A DNA stretch of 64,000 nt. Source: Peptoniphilaceae bacterium. GTDB taxonomy: Bacteria; Bacillota; Clostridia; Tissierellales; Peptoniphilaceae. A program made the translations under genes and the position numbers. The DNA lies in NCBI GenBank assembly GCA_028726605.1, contig JAQYPV010000007.1, positions 1 to 64,000 on the forward strand. Direction: 5' to 3'. Shown here in pieces: positions 42,416 to 50,644 of this stretch. Within the stretch, counting starts at the first letter, position 1. Each line of letters begins with the position of its first letter. Below the pieces are notes generated by a model that saw nothing but the letters and a program-made list of their open reading frames with translations, did not search any database and had not been told where the DNA came from.

Positions 42416-44315
42416 AGACCGAGAGTCCAAACAGACGTGGGGCCAATTGCGACGTCTGTCCGCCTTTGCCAAACCGTATCTGCGAAGCTATCTCGTGATC
42501 TTTTTCCTGATGTTCTGCTCCATCGGCGCGGGTCTCCTGGGTCCGAAGATCATCCAGGTTCTGATCGACCGGCATTTGAATCCGCTGGGGACGCTGTCGC
42601 TGGAGGCGTCCGTTCGAGAGGCGCACGTCCAGGCAGCGTTCCGATTGGGCTTCATCTACCTCCTTTCCGTTATCGTCAACTTCATCACAATGTACGGCTC
42701 GGACTTCTTGATGCACAAGACGGGCGCGCACATCGTGACGGATTTGCGCCGCAAGCTCTATCGCCACGTGCTTAACTTGCCCATGCGCTACTTTGACCAG
42801 CACGCCATCGGCGGGATCGTAACGCGGCTCACAAATGACACGGAAAACGTGCTGGATCTTTACACCTATGTCTTCACCAACTTCTTCCGCAATATCGTGA
42901 TGATTCTGAGCATCATCGTCGTGATGTTTTCTCTGGATGTGCGGCTGGCGTCTCTGGTGTTGCTCTTCGCACCGGTGGTCGCGGCCATTTCGGTCGTGTT
43001 TCAAAAGCAGATCCGCATCATCTACGACAAGCAACGCGCCATCCGCTCGCTCATCAACACCAAACTCTCTGAGAACCTCTCGGGCATGAGCGTCATTCAG
43101 ATCTTTCACCGGGAGAAGGCCATCTTCGATGAATTCGACGAGACGAGCCGCGCCTATTACGACGTGAGTCGCAACGAAGTGCGTGATTACGCCATCTACC
43201 GCCCGCTGGTAGAACTGCTGCAGGCGCTGGGCCTTGCGATGCTGTTCTGGTTCGGCGGCCGAGGTCAGATGCGCGGCGCGCTGACGTTTGGCGTGCTCTA
43301 CGCCTTCATCAACTACTTGCAACGCTTCTTCCGCCCCATTTTGGACATGGCTGAGATCTTCAACATCATGCAGTCGTCGTTCTCCTCTTCGTCGCGTCTC
43401 ATGACGCTCTTAGATCAGGAAGAGGAGGAGTACGGCAAGGGGGTGGACGTGCCCGAGGGCGGTTTTGTGGGAAAAATTGAGTTCGACCACGTCTGGTTTC
43501 GCTATAATCATCCTGAGGATGCCTTGCGCGAGGCGGCTTCAGAGGACGCCACGCTTTTAACGGATGGGTACAGAGGCGATGCCGACCTCTCTGATGCGGC
43601 GGCTTCGGATGAGTGGATTTTGAAGGATGTGTCCTTCACCATCGAACCGGGCAGTTTTGTGGCCTTCGTCGGAGCGACGGGCGCGGGGAAGAGCACCATT
43701 TTGAGCCTCATCGCGCGCTTTTACCCGGTCGACAAGGGGGAGATCCGCATCGACGGCGTGAACGTCAACGACTACGACCTCGTGCAGTTGCGCCGCGCAC
43801 TGGGGACGGTGCAGCAGGACGTCTTCTTGTTCCGCGGCGACATTCTGGGCAACATCGCCATCGGCCGTCCTGATGTCGGCCGTCGGGAGATCGTGGAGGC
43901 GGCGCGCCTGGTGAACGCGGAGGACTTCATCTGCCAGTTGCCCAAGGGTTACGATGAACCCGTCATGGAGCGCGGCGCGACGCTCTCAGCCGGCCAGCGC
44001 CAGCTCCTGTCGTTTGCACGCACCATCGCGGGTGATCCGTCCATTTTGATTTTGGACGAGGCGACGGCCAACATCGACACGCAGACGGAACAGCTCATTC
44101 AGAAGGCCATCGCGAAGATGGCTCAGAACCGGACGATGCTGGCCGTGGCGCACCGCATTTCTACCATCGCGGGCGCCGATCAGATCATCGTCATGAACCG
44201 CGGGGAAATTGCCGAGCGCGGGACGCAGGACGAGCTCTTGGCGAAGGACGGCTTGTTCCGCGTGCTCTACGAATTGCAATATGGAAAGGAGGTCTCGCAT
44301 GCGACCAGCGAATGA
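42408..44315 (+). CDS. Heterodimeric ABC exporter subunit with canonical catalytic site (BmrD/YheH-like)
   Basis: The 635-residue partner has six membrane helices and an NBD with Walker A GATGAGKSTILSL, signature LSAGQRQLLSFART and an intact catalytic Glu in ILILDEATANID. As in YheH there is an insertion before the Walker A strand (about residues 370-401, Asp/Ala-rich, LTDGYRGDADLSDAAASDE), inside the NBD. ATG 42408 follows AAAGGAGGG and overlaps the first subunit; the track start is too early. It overlaps the next gene by 17 bases. Confidence 0.85.
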   Translation: MPKDRESKQTWGQLRRLSAFAKPYLRSYLVIFFLMFCSIGAGLLGPKIIQVLIDRHLNPLGTLSLEASVREAHVQAAFRLGFIYLLSVIVNFITMYGSDFLMHKTGAHIVTDLRRKLYRHVLNLPMRYFDQHAIGGIVTRLTNDTENVLDLYTYVFTNFFRNIVMILSIIVVMFSLDVRLASLVLLFAPVVAAISVVFQKQIRIIYDKQRAIRSLINTKLSENLSGMSVIQIFHREKAIFDEFDETSRAYYDVSRNEVRDYAIYRPLVELLQALGLAMLFWFGGRGQMRGALTFGVLYAFINYLQRFFRPILDMAEIFNIMQSSFSSSSRLMTLLDQEEEEYGKGVDVPEGGFVGKIEFDHVWFRYNHPEDALREAASEDATLLTDGYRGDADLSDAAASDEWILKDVSFTIEPGSFVAFVGATGAGKSTILSLIARFYPVDKGEIRIDGVNVNDYDLVQLRRALGTVQQDVFLFRGDILGNIAIGRPDVGRREIVEAARLVNAEDFICQLPKGYDEPVMERGATLSAGQRQLLSFARTIAGDPSILILDEATANIDTQTEQLIQKAIAKMAQNRTMLAVAHRISTIAGADQIIVMNRGEIAERGTQDELLAKDGLFRVLYELQYGKEVSHATSE

Positions 44316-45519
44316 CTTGGGCGTCTACAGCCAGTTTTTTGCCCTCCACAAGAATTTGGCCTATCAGATCGCCTTCACGTACACACAAGATGAGGAGACG
44401 GCGGAGCGGGTGGTCGAGCAAGCCATGCGTCAGATGCGCCTCTCCGGCTTTCTGGATTCCGATCTTTCGCGGGAGGACAAGAGGGGACTGTTAGCGCTCA
44501 TCACGCGCCATCGCGCTCTGGTGGCGGCGCGGGAGAATCACAACGCAGCGGCGCACCGCGAGGAGGCCTTGCCGAAGCCGACGATGGTGGGCGATGCGGA
44601 GGTGTCCATCTACGGAGAACTCATCTCCAAGATTCCGACGCGGGATCGGATCGTGCTCATCATGGTGGCCGTCTACGGCCTGTCGGACGCCACGATTGCG
44701 CGCGCCCTTCAGTTGAAGCCGGCGGCGGTGACGAAACGACGCCAGCGCAGCTTGCAGTTCATCGCAGAGCAGTACGACGGGCACAAGGACCCGGAATCCC
44801 TCTTGGAGGATGCTTCATTTCTCACGGCGCTCACGCTGTGGCTCAAAGGGCGCATCAATTCCATTGAGGCCATGAGCAACATGGATCCGCACGCGTTTTC
44901 TGCGGAGACGGAGGAACGCATCATTCAGGCCATGGCGGATCCGCGCCGAGAACGTGCGTTTCGCGCGCTCGACAACGCAGGCAACATCTCACTGTTTGCG
45001 GGGATTCTGGTGTTGGTGGTGGTCCTCGCGATCGTCATCGCGCAGGCGTTTAAGTCAAACGATCGCCCCAACGTGGTGGCGTTGGATTCTTCTCTCGTCT
45101 TTGGGGAGACGCAGGAGGGGCTGGAGTCGATGGCGACGGAGGCTCCTGTGGAGAAGACAAAGCGTATTCCACTGGCGCATGTCGCCGTCGTGCCCGGCGC
45201 CGTCGTCTTCTACGACGCCGATGACGGGAGGGTCTATCGCGCGCCGGCGGGGCAGGAGGCGCAGGAGGTCTTGGACATCGGCGAGACGGTGGAGCAGGCT
45301 TACGGCTTGCAGCACATCGGTGAGGTGGATGGGACGATTTATCTGGCACTCATCGACGGTCGGGGTGCGCACATCGAGGGAAGCCCCGCAAAGCTCGTCA
45401 TCGAGCCGTATTGGCAGGAGAGCTGGTTTGCCGACGGCAAGGAACCGGATGCGTCGACGCGCGTGCGGCGCGGGGGCGTCGCCTACACGTTTGGCGCAGA
45501 GGAAGAGACAGAGGATTGA
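44299..45519 (+). CDS. Membrane protein with sigma-70-like cytoplasmic region
   Basis: I do not recognise this 406-residue protein as a named family. Residues 13-50 (FALHKNLAYQIAFTYTQDEE, then TAERVVEQAM) look like region 2 of ECF sigma factors. Residues 105-157 (LISKIPTRDRIVLIMVAVYG, then a helix-turn-helix LSDATIARALQLKPAAVTKR) look like region 4. A membrane helix follows (about 230-250, SLFAGILVLVVVLAIVIAQA), then 150 residues outside the membrane with VVFYDADDGRVYRAP-type strands. ATG 44299 has an ideal AAAGGAGGTC RBS and overlaps the exporter gene, so it is co-translated. Possible roles are a tethered regulator of the exporter or an envelope sensor; this is inference. Confidence 0.6.
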   Translation: MRPANDLGVYSQFFALHKNLAYQIAFTYTQDEETAERVVEQAMRQMRLSGFLDSDLSREDKRGLLALITRHRALVAARENHNAAAHREEALPKPTMVGDAEVSIYGELISKIPTRDRIVLIMVAVYGLSDATIARALQLKPAAVTKRRQRSLQFIAEQYDGHKDPESLLEDASFLTALTLWLKGRINSIEAMSNMDPHAFSAETEERIIQAMADPRRERAFRALDNAGNISLFAGILVLVVVLAIVIAQAFKSNDRPNVVALDSSLVFGETQEGLESMATEAPVEKTKRIPLAHVAVVPGAVVFYDADDGRVYRAPAGQEAQEVLDIGETVEQAYGLQHIGEVDGTIYLALIDGRGAHIEGSPAKLVIEPYWQESWFADGKEPDASTRVRRGGVAYTFGAEEETED

Positions 45520-45527
45520 GGTAAATC

Positions 45528-45563
45528 AAACGCACCGAAGTCATATGACGTTCGGTGCGTTTT
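45528..45563 (+). terminator. Terminator of the ABC exporter operon
   Basis: AACGCACCGAA and TTCGGTGCGTT form an 11-bp stem with an inner GTCATATGAC palindrome, followed by TTTTGG. Confidence 0.8.
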
Positions 45564-45596
45564 GGAGTCCGGGGCTTCAGTTGTCGGCATACGAAA

Positions 45597-45640
45597 TTCA
45601 AAACGGCGGAATCGCAACGTTCAGCGTCGCAATTCCGCCG
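45597..45640 (-). terminator. Terminator of the HdeD-like gene
   Basis: On the minus strand CGGCGGAAT...ATTCCGCCG with an inner GCGACG/CGTTGC stem is followed by TTTTGAATTT. It lies 24 bases beyond the gene and back to back with the exporter terminator. Confidence 0.75.
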
Positions 45641-45664
45641 ACAGTTTGAAATCGACGAAGCGCC

Positions 45665-46204
45665 TCAGCGATGGACGCGTTCGCCGATAAAGGCAGAGAT
45701 CACTTGACCGACGCCGGCGAAGATCAGGAAGAAGCCGACGAGGTTGACGGCGGTGAACAATCCGGCGGTGGGGTTGAAAAGCACCCAGATGCCGGCGATG
45801 CTGCCCAAGATGCCTAGAATGATCATGAGCGCTCGGGCGAAGCCGTCCACCCAGAGGCCTTGAATCCCGCGGGCGAGCATCTGAACGGATTCAGTGAGGA
45901 TCCAGAAGCTGACCATGTAGGGCACGGTGAGGATTCCAATTTCGATGTGAAGTGCTAGGAAGAATCCCAGGATGATGGAGATCACGCCCGTGACGACGAG
46001 AATGACCGAATGCGACCCCGTTAACCTCTTCCAGCGGAAGCTGGCAAAGAGAGCCCAGAAGCCCTCCATCAGTGCGACCACACCCAGCGTAAAGGCGATG
46101 CCGAGAAGCGTTCCCGCCGGGTTTCTAAGCGCAAGAAATGCGGCAATGAAGAGCAGAACCCCGAGAATGAGATCCACCCAATCAAACTTTCTTTCTTCTT
46201 TCAT
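45665..46204 (-). CDS. HdeD-family (DUF308) membrane protein
   Basis: The 179-residue protein is almost entirely membrane, with six hydrophobic segments arranged as repeated hairpins (DLILGVLLFIAAFLAL, GIAFTLGVVALMEGFWALF, ILVVTGVISIILGFFLAL). That is the DUF308/HdeD pattern, linked to acid resistance in enterobacteria but mostly uncharacterised elsewhere. It stands alone. Start ATG 46204 follows AGAAGGGAAT. Confidence 0.8.
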   Translation of the reverse strand: MKEERKFDWVDLILGVLLFIAAFLALRNPAGTLLGIAFTLGVVALMEGFWALFASFRWKRLTGSHSVILVVTGVISIILGFFLALHIEIGILTVPYMVSFWILTESVQMLARGIQGLWVDGFARALMIILGILGSIAGIWVLFNPTAGLFTAVNLVGFFLIFAGVGQVISAFIGERVHR

Positions 46205-46779
46205 GATGATTCCCTTCTAATCGATGGATGACGAAACAAAATGAGCAACTCTCATCAATGTACGCTAAAAGTGATACCCCAAGGAACGATGAAATATGCG
46301 ACTCGGGGAGAGGAAATGGAATCCAAGAGATCGCGCAACTCTTTTTTCGATCTTTTCTGTGTCTGGGGACATCCCCATCGTCGGCGCTCGTCCGGTCGGA
46401 GATAAGAGCGGCATTCGGTGTGGCCGATTTTGAAAATAAGTCGGATCGCGTTCACGTGTTGAAAAATGGTGTGGGCAATTTGAAATTAAGTCGAATTGCG
46501 TACACGTATTGAAAAATGGTGTGGGCAATACGAAAAAAAGTGCTTAAGCGTCTAAATTATCGGAAGAAAAGTATACGCTTAAAGAGAATAAATTCACTTG
46601 CGTCTACGGGAGAGCCTAAATATATACGCATTTGAAGAAAAAGTCGGAATTGCCGGCACGCCGCATAGACTCAGTGAAACGTAAATTCGTTTTGCCCCTA
46701 CGATTTTCGGAAGGATAGACGGCATTACGAAAAAATGCTATTTGCCCCTACGCGGCGTGTCGACTCAATCGATTCCGAT
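46205..46779. other. Non-coding stretch with degenerate repeats
   Basis: There is no supported gene in these 575 bases. The ORF-track entries at 46228, 46255 and 46265 overlap the repeats and have no recognisable homology. The DNA is AT-rich against its flanks. Apart from the 50-bp tandem repeats (listed separately), TTTGCCCCTACG occurs twice, near 46693 and 46741. Confidence 0.5.
46408..46651. repeat. Degenerate 50-bp tandem repeat array
   Basis: Units begin with GCGT and recur every 50-52 bases at 46448, 46498, 46548 and 46600. A shortened unit stands before them (from 46408) and a GCCG version follows at 46652. Units 46448 and 46498 are nearly identical over their first 32 bases, sharing TTGAAAAATGGTGTGGGCAA. 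The later units keep mainly the periodic GCG(T) and an AAGT/AATTC-like end. The variable part is not spacer-like and no cas gene is present, so this is not a CRISPR array. Confidence 0.6.
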
Positions 46780-47970
46780 TCAGTTGTTCGGGTATTCCTT
46801 CAATCCTTCGGCGACGATGTGGATGGCGCGACGCAAGATGTCGGCGTCCACGCAGTAGGATACGCGGACTTCGTCGATGCCGGCGCCCGGGGTCTTGTAG
46901 AAGCCGGAGGCGGGGGTCAGGAGCACGGTCTCGTGGTCGATGGAGAAATTTTTCAACAGCCAGACGACGTAGTCCTCCGCATTCTTCACCGGAAGGCGAA
47001 TCATCGTGTAGAAAGCGCCTTCCGGCTCCGAGAATTCCAGCGTACCCACGGCTTCCAACGCCTCACGGAGCGCATCGCGACGGTTGCGGTAGAGCTCGCG
47101 TACGCCGTCGAAATAACGATCGTCCAGGTTGATGAGTTTCGCCACCGCGACCTGTTCCGCGTGAGGGCATCCCAGACGCATCTGCGACAGCTTGACCATC
47201 GCCTCTTTCAGGTATTCATTCTTCGTGGCGATGGACCCGACACGCGCGCCGCACAAAGCGTATTTCTTCGAGGCGCTGTCGATCAGGAACAGGTGATCGC
47301 GAATCTCTTCGAAGTCGTACATGGACACGAACGGACGCTCGGTGAAGTTGAATTCGCGGTAGACCTCGTCCGAGATGACGTAGAGATCATGCTTCAGCGC
47401 AAAGTCCACGATGATCTGCAGCTCTTCCTCCGTGTAGACGCGCCCCGTCGGGTTGCCGGGGTTGGCGAAAAGGATGGCGCGCAGGTTGTCGCTGTACAGC
47501 GACTCGAACGTCTCCAGAGACGGCAGCGAGTAGTTGTCGTGGACGCTCGTCGTGATGGCGACCGTCTCGACGTCCTGCATCTGCGCGATCATGCCGTAGT
47601 TCGTGTAGAACGGCTCGATGAGCATGATGGCGTCACCCGGATCACAGAGCGTTTGAATGGCAAACGTGATGCCTTCCGTCGCACCGGTCGTGATGAAGAT
47701 CTCCTCCGGTGCGTAGTCGATGCCGTACTTTTTGTAGTAGTCCGATTGCGCCTTGCGCATGGCCGGAATGCCCATGGCAGGAGGATAGGGAACTGTCCCA
47801 CGCGTCAACTGCCCCAGCGCTTCAAAGTATTCATTCGGCGCCGCAATGTCCGGCTGTCCGATCGACAAACGCAGCACCCGCGTGCCAGCGGCCTCAACTT
47901 CCTGTGCCAGGCCTAAATAGCGACGTGTCGGCGAAATGGCAAGCTGTTCAATGCGATTCGATAATTTCAT
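46780..47970 (-). CDS. Class I/II PLP-dependent aminotransferase
   Basis: The 396-residue protein is a fold-type I aminotransferase of the AspC/AlaA group. It shows RLSIGQPDIAAP, the PLP-phosphate segment TTGATEGITFA, FANPGNPTGRVY (substrate-pocket Asn) and DEVYREFNF. The catalytic Lys is in DSASKKYALCGARVG, with the substrate Arg near the C-terminus. Amino-acid specificity is unclear. The track start adds 15 residues; ATG 47970 follows AGGAGGAGG. A terminator separates it from the amidohydrolase operon upstream, so it has its own promoter or depends on read-through. Confidence 0.85.
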   Translation of the reverse strand: MKLSNRIEQLAISPTRRYLGLAQEVEAAGTRVLRLSIGQPDIAAPNEYFEALGQLTRGTVPYPPAMGIPAMRKAQSDYYKKYGIDYAPEEIFITTGATEGITFAIQTLCDPGDAIMLIEPFYTNYGMIAQMQDVETVAITTSVHDNYSLPSLETFESLYSDNLRAILFANPGNPTGRVYTEEELQIIVDFALKHDLYVISDEVYREFNFTERPFVSMYDFEEIRDHLFLIDSASKKYALCGARVGSIATKNEYLKEAMVKLSQMRLGCPHAEQVAVAKLINLDDRYFDGVRELYRNRRDALREALEAVGTLEFSEPEGAFYTMIRLPVKNAEDYVVWLLKNFSIDHETVLLTPASGFYKTPGAGIDEVRVSYCVDADILRRAIHIVAEGLKEYPNN

Positions 47971-48050
47971 GGACGACCTCCTCCTTTGGTTTGACTCATT
48001 ATACACCAGAAACACACGTCAGGAATAGCGGTAAACCGCCTCATTGACAC

Positions 48051-48080
48051 AAAAAAAGTCCCAGCGCCAAGCGCTGGGAC
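48051..48080 (-). terminator. Terminator of the amidohydrolase/transporter operon
   Basis: GTCCCAGCGC-CAA-GCGCTGGGAC is a perfect 10-bp stem. On the minus strand it is followed by seven T. It ends the operon 34 bases after the transporter. Confidence 0.92.
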
Positions 48081-48113
48081 ACACGCCGAGACCGAAATCG
48101 GAAGCGTTCAATT

Positions 48114-49316
48114 TTAGAACATGCCTGCAAACACGCCGGCGATGATGACGGAAGTAATCGTCACGGTCGTAAAGCCGCCCACGATCATCGGCGGGAACAT
48201 GTGGCTCATCAAGAACTCCTTCTCTTCCGGCGTCTTGGCGAGCGCATCGCAAGTGTTCTCCGTGATGACGGCGTTTGGCGGGAAACCGTAGAGCGCCGTA
48301 AGCGCCGTGGCAAAAGCCATGGGGAAGGACATCTTGAGAATTTTCGCCGCGACGAAGGAAAGGGCCGCCATGCCCAAGACGCCGATGACGATGAGAAGGA
48401 TCATCGGGCCGATGATGTTGGCCAGCATTTCCGGCGTGCAGTCTTTGAGGCCGTCGAAGATGTACATCATCAAAGCGAACATCAAGATGCCGTAAGAATT
48501 GGACTTGTTCAAGCTGTTCTCTTCCAAGAAGCCGATGCTGGTGAAGAAGATGCCCAAGACGAGCGCCCACACCGCACCGCTGATCTTCATGTTGAGGAGA
48601 GGGATGGTGATGCCGCCGAGCTGCGTTGCCATCCATCCCACGAGACCCAATTTTCCGAGGATCAAAACCGTCGAGTTCCACTTGTCCGGAACCCCCGGAA
48701 GCAGTTTATGACGCCCCGCCTGCTGCACTTCGTTTGCAGTCCCCACGTTGGCGTTCACCACTTCATGCGTGCCGCTGCGGTACTGTTTTAACAACTTTTT
48801 GCCTTCGAACTGCAGGCAAACCGCGGTCAGCGGATACCCTGCAAAGCCCTGAATGCAGTACATGGCAATGGCGAACACCGCCGCCTCCATCAAACCGGCT
48901 TCTTTTGCGGCATCCATCATCGTCGTTGCGGCGACGATGCCACCGGTGAGCGGCGGCAGGCCGGAGATGACGAAGCTGCGATCCATGAGCTGCGGTCCAA
49001 TCAAGAAGGCCAGCGCGCACATGCCGACGAGGCCCGCCAAGCACACCACGATGGTCTTCCACTGCTCCACCAACTGCTTAAAGCTGATGACGGTTCCCAT
49101 GTGAGTGATCAGAAGATAAATGCCAATGGTGCTACCAAAGGGAATGAGTGCAGAATCGCTCACGAAGGTTTTGGGGAGCACCGTCCAGTAGCCGACGAGG
49201 ACGATGGCGGCGGTGACGAAGACGGAAGGAATCCAGGCCTTGGTCGCCGTGGAGATCATATCGCCGATGATGTAGACGACGGCGCAAAGGACGAAAGCTA
49301 GAGCAAAATTATACAT
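48114..49316 (-). CDS. Unidentified multi-pass membrane transporter
   Basis: The 400-residue protein has about 11 hydrophobic segments. A loop VISGLPPLTGGIVAATTMMD, placed mid-protein before further helices, and a late FGF-like PNAVITENTCDAL segment recall two-repeat ion-coupled carriers of the GltS/ESS or CitMHS type, but I cannot assign a family. It follows two M20 amidohydrolases on the same strand (68-base gap). So it probably imports their substrate or exports a product, as AbgT does beside AbgA/AbgB; it does not resemble AbgT itself. RBS GAGAGGTAC. Confidence 0.55.
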   Translation of the reverse strand: MYNFALAFVLCAVVYIIGDMISTATKAWIPSVFVTAAIVLVGYWTVLPKTFVSDSALIPFGSTIGIYLLITHMGTVISFKQLVEQWKTIVVCLAGLVGMCALAFLIGPQLMDRSFVISGLPPLTGGIVAATTMMDAAKEAGLMEAAVFAIAMYCIQGFAGYPLTAVCLQFEGKKLLKQYRSGTHEVVNANVGTANEVQQAGRHKLLPGVPDKWNSTVLILGKLGLVGWMATQLGGITIPLLNMKISGAVWALVLGIFFTSIGFLEENSLNKSNSYGILMFALMMYIFDGLKDCTPEMLANIIGPMILLIVIGVLGMAALSFVAAKILKMSFPMAFATALTALYGFPPNAVITENTCDALAKTPEEKEFLMSHMFPPMIVGGFTTVTITSVIIAGVFAGMF

Positions 49317-49383
49317 AAGTACCTCTCTTTACGAATGGGTGGGGCGGGCCGCAATCCGAACGAGCAGATCACGGCCCCGCCGT

Positions 49384-50553
49384 TTAAGTTTGCGCGTTAT
49401 AGTCCAACGCGACTTGAGCGTAGAGCATGGCGCCCTTGATGAGCTGCGATTCATCCACGCGGAAGTTGCCCGAGTGGTTCGGCCAGAGCGAATCGCAGGC
49501 CTCGCTGCCGGTGCCGAGGAACGCGATGGCGCCCGGGACCTTCTGCAAGAAGAACGAGAAGTCCTCGCCACCCGTCGTCGGGGGATAGGCCGCGAGGCAA
49601 TCGTCGCCCATAACCTTTTTGGCCGACTGTTGCGCCAAGGAGACGAACGCGGGGTCGTTCACCGTAGGCACCACGAGGTTGATGTACTCCAAATCGGCCT
49701 GAGCACGATACGCCTCAGCCGTGGCGCTCACCACGCGCTCCAGCCGCCCTTTCATGGACGCCCAAATGTCAGGATTGAAGCAGCGCACTGTGCCCGTCAT
49801 CACGCTGTTCTCGGCGATGACGTTCCAGCGCGTTCCGGCTTGAATGGTTCCCACCGTGACCACGACCGGCTCCATGGGCGAAATCTCACGGCTCGCGATG
49901 GTCTGCAAATTGTTAATCATGGCAGCGGTGACGACGGCGGCGTCGATGCCCGACTCGGGCTCTGCGCCGTGACTGCCCTTGCCCTTCACCTTGATGTGAA
50001 ATTCATCTGCCGACGCCATGCGCGGCCCCGCTTCAAGCGAGATGGTTCCAGCGGCCACGCCGGCCCAGACGTGAATGGCAAAGCACGCGTCCACACCCTC
50101 TAAGGCGCCGTCTGCGATCATGGCCTTGGCTCCAGTGGCTACTTCCTCTGCCGGCTGGAAGGCGAGCTTCACGGTTCCACATAGGTCCTCCTTCATGTCG
50201 TTCAAAATGCGCGCCGCCGTGAGGAGCATTGAAATGTGGCAATCGTGGCCGCACGCGTGCATGACCCCTTCATTTTGGCTGGCATAAGGCGCGCCCGTGG
50301 TCTCCTGCACCGTGAGTGCGTCCATATCGCCGCGAAGCAAGATGGTTTTACCCGGCTTTGCGCCATTGATCGTCGCGAGGATGCCCGTCTCCAGGCCACA
50401 GGGTTGCCACGGAATGCCAATGGCATCCAGCTCGTCCTGAATCACCTGGCTGGTGTTGAATTCTTTTTCGCTGACTTCGGGATGCTGATGAAAATAACGT
50501 CGTTTTTCAATCAGCGCGTCCCCATAACGGCTTGCGACTTCATGAATGTCCAT
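49384..50553 (-). CDS. M20-family amidohydrolase (first paralogue)
   Basis: The 389-residue metallo-amidohydrolase has the M20D layout. It shows RRYFHQHPEVSEKEF, the metal motifs LRGDMDALTVQE and HACGHDCHISML, the catalytic-Glu block FQPAEEVATGAKAM, a dimerisation domain with KGKGSHGAEPESGID, and a C-terminal GGEDFSFFLQ. The family includes hippurate hydrolase, IAA-amino acid hydrolase and aminobenzoyl-glutamate hydrolase subunits. It lies between its paralogue and the transporter. Substrate unknown. Confidence 0.87.
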   Translation of the reverse strand: MDIHEVASRYGDALIEKRRYFHQHPEVSEKEFNTSQVIQDELDAIGIPWQPCGLETGILATINGAKPGKTILLRGDMDALTVQETTGAPYASQNEGVMHACGHDCHISMLLTAARILNDMKEDLCGTVKLAFQPAEEVATGAKAMIADGALEGVDACFAIHVWAGVAAGTISLEAGPRMASADEFHIKVKGKGSHGAEPESGIDAAVVTAAMINNLQTIASREISPMEPVVVTVGTIQAGTRWNVIAENSVMTGTVRCFNPDIWASMKGRLERVVSATAEAYRAQADLEYINLVVPTVNDPAFVSLAQQSAKKVMGDDCLAAYPPTTGGEDFSFFLQKVPGAIAFLGTGSEACDSLWPNHSGNFRVDESQLIKGAMLYAQVALDYNAQT

Positions 50554-50644
50554 GCATTTCTCCCTTTCCTTCGTTCAACTGAAAACGACAACGTCTTGTC
50601 GGAATGATCGATTGGATCGAGGACCGGTTTTCGTCCGGTCATTT

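Noticed and set aside
46448-46547. Possible CRISPR array (two near-identical repeats with 22-base interval)
   Set aside because: Only two strong copies exist, later units decay over their whole length, the intervals are themselves similar, and there are no cas genes.
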